This document shows positions 55,920 to 64,000 of a stretch of 64,000 bases of DNA, in pieces. A model generated the notes under the pieces. The model made no database searches. It was not told the origin of the DNA and saw only the letters and a program-made list of their open reading frames with translations. The first letter of the stretch is position 1, and each line of letters opens with the position of its first letter. The stretch lies in the NCBI GenBank assembly GCA_947044365.1, contig OX345636.1, positions 45,819,037-45,883,036 on the forward strand, given 5' to 3'. A program made the translations under genes and the position numbers. This DNA comes from Petrosia ficiformis. Lineage: Eukaryota > Porifera > Demospongiae > Haplosclerida > Petrosiidae.

Positions 55920-57303
55920 TTATAATCTAGGTAATGGAAGTTTTTTCAGTGGGAATCCCAAAGCTAACAACTGTTTAACTGTCTTTTGTTCATTACAACA
56001 GGTTCGTAACACTTGTTGTATTGTTTCTGAATCACATGTAGGGAAAAACGTTTTGAGACGTGCAAGAGACTCACCTAAAAAATGAATAATTATAATTATA
56101 TAAAAATTATACTTATTAATGAATCAACAGTATTTCTACTTTAAACTGATTAGTGTTAATCTACCTCCAACAATTAGAATAGAATATACAATACTGTAGC
56201 AACATATAATACAGTGTTTTTAAGAAGGGTACAGCTGACATTTTTAGCATTCAAGAAGGAAGTGAAGTCCATAAACAATTATTTTAATTGGTCAAAGGAC
56301 ATGAAGGGTAATCTTAATGACCTATGTGATAACTTTCTATAATAATTACATACATGTAAATACTAAATACATGTACATGTAAATACTAAATACATGTATT
56401 ACAAGAATAATAAAAAAACATTTTCAATAAAAATGAAAGAAGATGTAGGGATGTCAAAACCCAAAAAGCATGCAAACAAGGTTGGGAAGCTAACATAGGA
56501 CCCAAAATCACCTCCATATAACCCTACATAAGTACTTACACTACTATAAAACAAAATACAAAGAGCTGTACTTATGTAGGGTTATATGGAAGTGATTTTG
56601 GGTCCTACATGTATGTTAGCTTCCCAACCTTGTTTGCATGCTTTTGGGGTTTTGACATCCCTACATATTCTTTCATTTTTATTGAAAATGTTTTTTATTA
56701 TTCTTGTTTCCATTGTTTTTTTTTCTGAATTTTTTGTAGATTGCAGAAACACTATATACCATTATAAAATCATGCAATCATAAATGCATTAAAATTTGTT
56801 TATCAATAATAGTCAGTCTTTTGTATTTATGTATTGATTATCATTCTCTTTCATTTACAGATGATGTATATTCTCTATTTCACTTATAGCACTGTCTGCA
56901 GTCCTGCAAGAAGTAGTGTCAGTCACTGTGTCAACCGTTCAATACTCCAGTGCTTATCATAATATATAATATTATTATACAATGGCTTTAATATTAATAA
57001 TTATTGTATTCATTATTATAAAAATGTATTTGCTCACAAATGTTATCACTATGCTTATGATTCCAATGTAACAAGCACTTCTGGTAGCTTCCATGTTCCG
57101 AGTACACGATTGCGCATGCGTGATTAAATTCCTCTTAAGAAAATGGCGTCCAATTCGATTGTAGTCGTTGAAACTGTCTTCTTTCATAGTATTTGTAGAT
57201 ATCATCTCGATACTTGTAGACCAGAATTTTACTATAAATGCGATTTCAATGGTGCTAGAATCATTGTGATAGTTCAACAAACAAAAAAATGATTTGTCTG
57301 AAA

Positions 57304-57334
<31 letters not shown>

Positions 57335-60300
57335 TTTTGCCAGTTTTGCCACTCGCCGGTTCTCTACCTAACGACAATCTTTTGCCATCTAAAAGATGTT
57401 GGTAGTCATAATAACACTAGATATGAATAGGTATGTGTGTATTAAAACCTATCTGTATATATTACCAGAGATTTCAGGTCATCACTTGCAATTGAAATGT
57501 ATGGGCGGCCATTTTTTTCCCGTGTCATCCCTACATAGAGAGTACTACTGTACTCTCTGATATGTTTGTGATGTCAAAAATGCATATTGATTTTTTCAAT
57601 ATTGACGAGGAAAAAATTAAACCGTACATGTACATATACATTAATTTTGTATGAGACAATTTCAGAGAAAGAATGTTCTTGATAATGTATATATTAATTA
57701 AGTACATATACATGTACATGTATTCCAATCTCTTTAAAACCCCAAACTATACATGTACACATACATACATGTACATGTACATGTATATGTTACATGTACA
57801 TTTGGTTTGTGCAGAGTTTCATTTTGGGGTTGGGCATTTGCCCCCTTTTGCTAGAGGGACTGGAAATTGTTTGCCAATATGCATACCATGATAGCTCTGT
57901 ATGTTGCCACCCCTCCACAATAGTGTTGTTTTAGTTTGATAAAAATGACTACTTTTAGTTATAGTTATAGTATGCCTGGTTTCTCAAACTTTTAGTTTAG
58001 TTATAGTTTAATTAACTAAAATAATATTGGGCTTACTAAAAGGGTTTAAGTTTTAGTTAACTAACTAAAAGTGCCCATTATTGGCCAATTTTCATTTTAG
58101 TTAGCTATAGCTATTGCAGTGGATCTGTGATTTAGTTATAGTTTAGTTAACTAAAAGTCAAAATGCCTTACTAAAAGGGGATTTAGTTTTAGTTTTAGTT
58201 ATAGTTAACTAAAACAACACTAGTCCACAAGCCGCCAGTCAAATTTTCTAAATGAAGAAAGTCGTGTATCTTACGTGTTTCATTTCTATCCCTTTGTTGT
58301 CCTCTTCTTTCTCCTCCACCTACTCCTCCAGTCTGAGCATTACTAATGTCTGCATCTGTTCCTTCCTGACCACTTCTACGACAAACTGAAAGACTAATAT
58401 AATAAATTACATGTAAATGATAATATTATGCCAGTATCACATTCAGCGTCTACTGTACATATATACATGTGTATTAAACAGCTTATCTACACGTACAAGT
58501 AAATAGCCATCAATTTAATTAATCAAGAAAGCCTGATCACGAATCCGATGTGCTTCTGTTGTCAACTACATGTATGAGATATAAAACACAGATACAGTAC
58601 ATGTCAATAAAAAGTCACCATACAGTAACAGCAATTACATGTACATGTAACTTAGTTCTACTGTCAGTATAGTATAGTAATTACTGTCTCACTACTGTGT
58701 TGTTCAATTGACAAGTACATGTACATGTACATGTACACCAATTACTGTCTGTTAAACTACTGTAGTATGATAATGAAACTACTGAGTAAATACTGTACTG
58801 TTTGGTGACTTTTTATTGACATATATTGTACATGTACATGTACATGTGTATACATGTATTTGTTCTTTAACGTAGGGTGCTAGTAATTTATAGAAGGATG
58901 CATCACCCAGCTATAGAAGCCTAGAAAGAACTCTGGTATGTGTGTAACTGTACCTTGCTCTTCTAGCTGCCTTTTTGATTGGTTTCCTCTTCCGATAAGT
59001 GAGATGTAGTAGAACTATAAGAATTATGATACCCACAATGACGAGTATAGGAACCCACCAGTAGGTTTTCAACCATTGTAGAACTGAATTTAGAGTCTCT
59101 ATGGTAAATATATCTAATAGATCATTCAATGTTTGTTCATTATCTACACCAATGCAACTGTGTGTGAGAGAGAGGATTAATAGATTGTATACAACAATGA
59201 CCTCTTTCAATAAGTGTTTAAAAATACATGTACATGTACAGTACATGTCAAATAAAATTTCACCATACAGTAACAGTAATTACCTTAGTTCTACTGTCAG
59301 TATACTACAGTAATTACTGTATCACTACTGTGGTGTTGAATTGACAAGTATACCAACAACTGTAAACTACTGTTGAACTACTGTAGTGTGATTATGAAAC
59401 TACTGAGTAATTACTGTACTGTATGGTGACATTTTACTGTCATATACATGTACTGTATGTACAGTAAATGTCAATAAAGTCACCATACAGTACAGTAACA
59501 GTGCTTCGTGTACATGTACATGTCATACAGTAAGTACAATGTACATGTACTGTCTCATTACCGTGGTGTTCAATTTACAAGTACAGCAATTACTCGTCAA
59601 ACTACTATTGAACTACTGTAGTGTAAAAATGAAACTTCTGAGTAATTACTGTACTGTATGGTGACTTTTTGTATTGGCATATAATTATTCTGTATTTAAT
59701 ACTTAGCTAATCAGCATTCATAATGATAATTATATAACTCACACTGGTGGATTATCATCATTGCAATAACCTCGACAATCATTACAAGATCTTCCACTCT
59801 CTCTGTACTGACCATTAGTATTCAGCCTATCCTACATGTAAATAAATAACAAATGTTGTATTAGTATGATAAACATTACCACTAATTGAGATGAATGGCA
59901 ATAAGCCAACAACACCCCGTTGACAAAGCATGATAGATATAGAGAAAAGATGCCAAAATACCCAGGCAAGATTTGTGGCTTGCTAGGGCAATGTTTTACA
60001 CACTAAACCACAATGTACATGTACATGTACATAGAATACTACATGACAAAGACTGAGCCCTGAGCCATGGAACCCCTGGGCTGGCCTACTGGGATGATTT
60101 TTCTCCAAAAAATGCTACAATTAAATGCAACTAAGAAACATCCCTGCTTGCTGTGTACATGTCGTGCTGTTTCTGAACAGTGAGGTTTGTTGAACGGTAC
60201 AGCATCTGTCCCCATCAGGTGAGGCTTAACACTCTCTTCTTTGGTAGTGATTTCTTAGAGGGATACTCAGCATCCGTTTCTAGGATACTGTACTTACGTA

Positions 60301-61750
60301 TTTTGTTGTATTATTCTCATAAGACGATTTGTCCACTCAAATGCACTTTTGTTCAGACAAAGACAAATGGCCAATCTCTGGACGTTATTTCAAGCACTGC
60401 ATGTGTACATGTACATGTACATGTACATGTACATGTATATACAGTATATCAACATAGGAATCAGTTATAAGAGGTTACAAGAATCTTGAATTTTGAAAAT
60501 TTAGGTACCCAGGGCTGACCTTGTTTTCTCCGTAAAATGCTAATAACCGTCATTCAACATAAGCAACATCCCCACTACATGTATACATGTACATGTACAT
60601 ATTAACATAGGAATCAGCTTTACACATACAGGGTCCTACATGTATTACTGACATACATGTACATGTACATTATATGATTTCAGACACAAGAGAGAATCTT
60701 TTCAACAATAAAACTAAATACAAAAAAAAAATCATAGGAATACTTTCTTCTTCCATATTTCAGGTCTTGTCCAAATTATAATTATTGGAAGACTATTTAT
60801 TATTCTAAACTTACAGTAAGTTTAAAAGTTGATATACAAGAGTCTTCATTGATTTGACAACAAACATGACATAACTCAGATGAGTTCCTACATTGACACT
60901 CTTCGACATTCAAAACCAAACAAACAGAGCCTGTAGATAATTGAAGAAACATGTACATGTACAATATATTGACAGCATAAACATGTACATGTACATTGTA
61001 CATACAAGACAATCATACAGTATGTTAATAAAAAGTCACCATACAGTACAGTAATTACTCGGTAGTTTCATGATCACACTACAGTAGTTCAATAGTAAAG
61101 GTCATTCACGTTCACCTTGTCCTCAGAAAAATGCTCATAACTTTAGTTTGAAATGACCAACCATCTTTTTACCTGTACCATTTTCATATAATTATCCTTA
61201 CCGTTCTTTTTTGTGTATGTCAAATCTCAATCCATTGCTTCATTATTGAGTTACAGTATAATCATGTATTAACCTTATAACATTAAACTATACACTATAT
61301 TACATATAAAGTCATTACATCCTAATTTTGAGGACATCGTGAATGTGAACAGACTTCAGTTTTGACATGATTGGTGTACTTGTCAATTGAACACCACAGT
61401 GGTGATACAGTAATTACTATACTATACTGACAGTAAAACTTAGTTAATTACTGTTACTGAGTGGCGACATTTTATTGACGTATACTAAATGTACACACTA
61501 ACCTTCACACTCTCCATTCTCACAGAATCTTATACCATTCATACATGAAGTATTTCTGTTAACTAGATCAGGACAATTACTTGATTCTCCATTACAAATT
61601 GCCATAAAAGCACACTCTGTTTGTTCTCTACACACAAATCCCTGACTTCTGATCTGACAAGTATCAGGATTACAACAATCTTCAGTGGCACTGTGAGAGA
61701 GAGAGAGAAAGAGGCAGAGACAGTAATAGACAGAGCAAGAGGAGAAAGAG

Positions 61751-61783
<33 letters not shown>

Positions 61784-62264
61784 GAGAGACAGAGAGACAG
61801 AAAAAGGAAAAAGAGAGAGACAGAGAGACAAAGAGAGGATAGAGATTTAATATGTGTTTTAGAACAAACCCTCAGTTATATACATGTACATGTATATGCA
61901 CATGTACATTGTATAGGTACATGTACATGTATGACCATAGTTGAAGTATTTTTTAATCCCCACTCAGTCACCACTTACACAATGTACATGTACAAAGAAA
62001 GCCACAGTACATGTAGATTGAGCACAGGTCATGTACAGACATGTACAAATTGTACACACTGTACATGTAATCATGTAATCATGTACACGTACATGTGTAT
62101 GTGTACATGTACGTGTATAACTCACCTACATGCAGAAGAATTTCTTAGTGTACATTCACCTGGCATACAACACCTGTCAACCATGTTACATTCAGTCTCA
62201 TCATTGCTACCACAATCACAAACCTCCTCTTCAACAATCTGATTACCACAAAATGAAGCAGAAT
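55920..62264 (-). CDS. ADAM10-like disintegrin protein with CUE-like tail, 5' part missing
   Basis: Seven minus-strand exons: 62264-62126, 61690-61503, 60930-60815, 59831-59743, 59157-58954, 58375-58275 and 56074-55920, about 330 residues in the window. In order: disintegrin domain (FCGNQIVEEEVCDCGS, then CCMPGECTL), then TEDCCNPDTC, CNGESSNCP and NGIRFCENGEC. The ADAM10-type Cys-rich part follows (EECQCRNSSELCHVCC, SCNDCRGYC). A transmembrane helix (WWVPILVIVGIIILIVLLHL), a basic stop-transfer RKRKPIKKAARR and a Gly-rich cytosolic linker come next. The last exon (LARLKTFFP, then ETIQQVLRTCC and VKQLLALGF) fits a CUE ubiquitin-binding fold. ADAM10 is a sheddase of Notch and other receptors. 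The prodomain and HExxH metalloprotease exons are not in the window. The acceptor before the linker is ambiguous (58375, or 58385 with a different donor). The last exon could instead be served by another promoter near 57110. Confidence 0.78.
56399..56707. repeat. 309-bp long hairpin
   Basis: The arms of about 137 bp (56399-56535 and 56569-56707) are nearly exact reverse complements around a loop of about 33 bp. Landmarks: 'gtagggatgtcaaaaccc' pairs with 'gggttttgacatccctac', and 'gttgggaagctaacat' with 'atgttagcttcccaac'. It lies in the last intron of the ADAM10-like gene. A transcript would fold into a very long duplex. Confidence 0.85.
57100..57145. promoter_or_regulatory. candidate promoter with NRF1-like site
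   Basis: 'tgcgcatgcgtg' at 57111-57122 matches the NRF1 palindrome (TGCGCATGCGCA type) at all but one or two end positions. It lies shortly before an ATGGCG start on the plus strand, and a minus-strand ATG with donor is close by. Suggestive only. Confidence 0.35.
57143..57292 (+). CDS. small ORF of unknown function
   Basis: 49 codons, starting MASNSIVVVETVFFHS in a good context (aaaATGGCG) just after an NRF1-like site. It contains CRYHLDTCRPEFYYKCDF and ends before a codon run of Lys. It lies antisense within an intron of the ADAM10-like gene. No family recognised. It could be a real short protein, a first exon or chance. Confidence 0.25.
   Translation: MASNSIVVVETVFFHSICRYHLDTCRPEFYYKCDFNGARIIVIVQQTKK
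57300..58274. other. intron segment with (ATA)n and family C
   Basis: 57301-57335 is an (ata)n microsatellite. 57605-57810 is rich in ACATGTAC palindromes. 57925-58225 is a family C element with inverted tagttatag ends. No exon seen. Confidence 0.5.
58601..58824. mobile_element. family B element, well preserved
   Basis: The ends 'tcaataaaaagtcaccatac' and 'ttggtgactttttattgaca' are inverted over more than 20 bp. Inner 'cttagttctactgtcagta' and 'actactgtagtatgataatg' are typical of the family. It is flanked on both sides by acatgtac runs. Confidence 0.8.
59244..59690. mobile_element. two adjacent family B elements
   Basis: The first lies at about 59244-59455 and the second at about 59466-59690, in direct succession with only a short TGTACAGTA-type junction. 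Both have the gtcaccatac and tatggtgac inverted ends. The second carries an acatgtac expansion near its left side. Confidence 0.75.
61020..61488. mobile_element. family B element split by a family G insertion
   Basis: Family B sequence runs from 61020 ('ttaataaaaagtcaccatac') to about 61093, stops, and resumes near 61362 with 'gattggtgtacttgtcaatt', ending at about 61488. The intervening 61097-61357 matches the family G element of 49925-50300 ('ggtcattcacgttcacc', 'gaatgtgaacagacttca'). Confidence 0.75.
61690..61842. repeat. GA-rich simple sequence
   Basis: An imperfect gagaga/gacaga run starting at the 3' splice site of an ADAM10-like exon. On the gene's strand it is a long polypyrimidine tract (tctctc) leading into the acceptor cacag. 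Confidence 0.85.
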
Positions 62265-62693
62265 CTATGTACATGTCATGGTTTCATACGGAGGGGGGAG
62301 GGGCTGATGTTTCACATATACATGATTGTACATGTACAATATACATGTCAGTTTCATATGGATGGGGGGAGGGGCTGCCATGTACATTGTACATGATTGT
62401 ATGAATAATTGTGCATATACAGTACATAGCAAATGCAACTTATGAGGCAAGAGTGAGTTGTACTGTATGTGAGTGCACTTCTCGTGTTTAAGTTTACAGC
62501 AAACATGTTCAAATGTGCACATGTTTAGCTAGATCACATGATGTCACATCATGTTGGTTTTATTTATTATACTCAGTGCATGCTTCACACTTCTAACAGG
62601 TGAATTAAGATTCAACATTGGGGAAAAGCTACAGTGTACAGTATATCTGTCTTTACTGTGTGCTGGTGATTCTTTGTTGTTCTAAAAAACATA
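62265..62693. other. intron or 5' flank of the ADAM10-like gene
   Basis: Includes a short direct repeat ('tcatacggaggggggagggg' at 62283 and a similar 'tcatatggatggggggaggg' near 62352). No HExxH metalloprotease exon is visible on the minus strand here or up to 64000. Confidence 0.4.
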
Positions 62694-63070
62694 ATGGCTA
62701 CCTCAAGACAACTTTGTCTAAAGGTTAGTTATTATAATATATAATTAATTTTATTATAATACACTATATACAGTGTATAATTATAATTACTTGTGGATCA
62801 CACATTGTTGTGCCGTTCCTTGATGACCAGAGTGTTTGCACAGTATAAAAATAATTAACATTGGACAATGTGTAGATATAGAGTTGTCATCGATCTATGA
62901 TGTTCAGTGGACGAACAGAAAATGTTATATGTTTTAGCAATTGGTGGGTTTTGTGAATTAAATTGACAAAACTATTTATATTACAGTTACAATTATTAAA
63001 GGGAGTAGAAGTGAAATGTTTGAAGCAGAAGAAGGATTTATTACCCAAAGAAGAAAGACTCAAAGTATAG
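62694..63070 (+). CDS. possible small two-exon gene
   Basis: The first exon 62694-62723 reads MATSRQLCLK up to the donor gttagt. The second, from acceptor 62987, continues in phase as LQLLKGVEVKCLKQKKDLLP and stops at 63070, giving 37 residues. A competing reading of the second exon, from Met 63016 in another frame, is 69 residues, very Lys/Glu-rich, and ends at 63225. Neither is recognised. If the donor ctcaaa|gtatag near 63066 is used, the gene would run on beyond the window. Confidence 0.25.
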
Positions 63071-63355
63071 CAAATAAAGGAGTGCGAGTAGAGACTGTAA
63101 CTGAAGAGACTGAAACTGGAGCTGATAATAAAGAGAAGACCACAAAGAAACAGAAGAAGAGAAAACAACAAAAGAAGGATACCAAATCAAAAAAAACAGT
63201 ATGTACATGTACTGTACATATGTAAACTGTACATACTGTATGTACATGTACATGTCTGTAATGTACATGTCTGTACATGTATTGCAATAATTGCGGTCTT
63301 TTATTGATAGTGGTGAGGATTTCATCATTTCTTTGGGTTCCCCGATGGAAAGAGA

Positions 63356-63979
63356 TTAACATCCAGGAAGTCGAGTTAAAGTATAATAATCATCTTGAGT
63401 AGAAGTAGAATGAGGAAGGCTAGAAGTTGGAGTAGAAGAGAGCTCAGGAATGGTAGAAGTTGTAGTAGAAGAGGGCTCAGGAAGGCTAGAAGTTGGAGTA
63501 GAAGAGAGCTCAGGAAGGCTAGAAGTTGGAGTAGAAGAGAGCTCAGGAAAGCTAGAAGTTGGAGTAGAAGAGGGCTCAGGAAGGCTAGAAGTTGTACATG
63601 TAGTAGAAGAGAGCTCAGGAATGGTAGAAGTTGGAGTAGAAGAGAGCTCAGAAAGGCTAGAAGTTGGAGTAGAAGAGAGCGCAGGAAGGCTAGAAGTTGG
63701 AGTAGAAGAGGGCTCAGGAAGACTAGAAGTTGTACATGTAGTAGAAGAGAGCTCAGGAATGGTAGAAGTTGTAGTAGAAGAGGGCTCAGGAAGGCTAGAA
63801 GTTGGAGTAAAAGAGGGCTCAGGAAGGCTAGAAGTTGGAGTAGAAGAGAGCTCAGGAAGGCTAGAAGTTGGATGAGGAACAGTATTAATGGTTGAACCAC
63901 ATATAGGAAGAGAGGTGGGTGGAAGAAACAAGGAGGCTGGTAAAGTGGGCAGAAGCAGGTCCTCTCCCCAACATAACAG
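63356..63979 (-). CDS. Pro/Thr/Ser repeat, possible mucin-like exon
   Basis: The region is built of about 14 units of 33 bp (GC-richer than its surroundings) and is open in several frames on both strands. The minus frame gives an 11-residue Thr/Ser/Pro/Leu repeat (TSSLPELSSTP). It starts after an acceptor-like ccattag at about 63980, through LLCWGEDLLLPTLPASLF, and ends with RLPGC and a stop. This composition suits an O-glycosylated stalk. It could equally be a noncoding minisatellite, since 33 bp keeps all frames open. Confidence 0.35.
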   Translation of the reverse strand: MLCWGEDLLLPTLPASLFLPPTSLPICGSTINTVPHPTSSLPELSSTPTSSLPEPSFTPTSSLPEPSSTTTSTIPELSSTTCTTSSLPEPSSTPTSSLPALSSTPTSSLSELSSTPTSTIPELSSTTCTTSSLPEPSSTPTSSFPELSSTPTSSLPELSSTPTSSLPEPSSTTTSTIPELSSTPTSSLPHSTSTQDDYYTLTRLPGC

Positions 63980-64000
63980 CTAATGGAGTAGCAAAATTTC

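Noticed and set aside
63395..63895. Arg/Ser-rich plus-strand frame resembling a splicing-factor RS domain
   Set aside because: It comes from a 33-bp repeat open in several frames. There is no flanking domain, and the minus-strand reading has better edges.
62265..64000. Metalloprotease exons of the ADAM10-like gene
   Set aside because: I looked for the HExxHxxGxxH motif on the minus strand and did not find it, so no such exon is claimed.

Overview
This is a 64 kb piece of an intron-rich, AT-rich animal genome. The coding content (two-domain SRCR receptor, TXNL1, ENOSF1, CD36-family proteins, an ADAM10-like disintegrin protein) is metazoan. Short exons with GT-AG introns, and huge amounts of palindromic TGTACA/ACATGT-based satellites and short inverted-repeat elements, make a demosponge of the Amphimedon type my best guess. 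That assignment is inference, not proof. All gene models were built by hand from splice signals, phase continuity and family motifs.

Layout: (1) 0.8-1.1 kb (-), first-SRCR-domain exons of a second SRCR locus. (2) 2.3-7.7 kb (-), a complete six-exon secreted/transmembrane protein with two SRCR domains. (3) 7.8-20.3 kb (+), TXNL1 (thioredoxin + PITH) in ten exons, its introns swollen by five tandem arrays. It is divergent from (2), with only 163 bp between the start codons. (4) 20.4-23.2 kb, two intronless ENOSF1 (L-fuconate dehydratase) genes head to head, with gene-conversion-like patches. (5) 23.4-31.2 kb (-) and 32.9-52.0 kb (+), a divergent pair of CD36/LIMP-2-family genes. One carries a dileucine sorting motif at its C terminus, the other at its N terminus. 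(6) 53.1-55.0 kb (+), two tandem three-exon genes for tiny secreted eight-cysteine peptides of unknown function. (7) 55.9-62.3 kb (-), the 3' part of an ADAM10-like gene whose last exon encodes a CUE-like ubiquitin-binding fold. (8) 62.7-64 kb, a doubtful small plus-strand gene and a minus-strand Pro/Thr/Ser repeat.

Genes are packed tail to tail (115 bp between the TXNL1 and ENOSF1 stops, 135 bp between the ENOSF1 and CD36-family stops) and head to head, so most of the length is intron. The introns are dominated by at least seven families of short inverted-repeat elements (called here A-G), a deleted hAT transposon, tRNA-like SINE copies, long near-perfect hairpins and minisatellites with higher-order structure. 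Several elements are nested, which gives a relative order of insertion.

No single operon-like system is present. The most interesting biology is the eight-Cys peptide pair, the ADAM10-like/CUE-like fusion, the exchanged sorting signals in the CD36-family pair, and the mosaic conversion between the inverted ENOSF1 copies.
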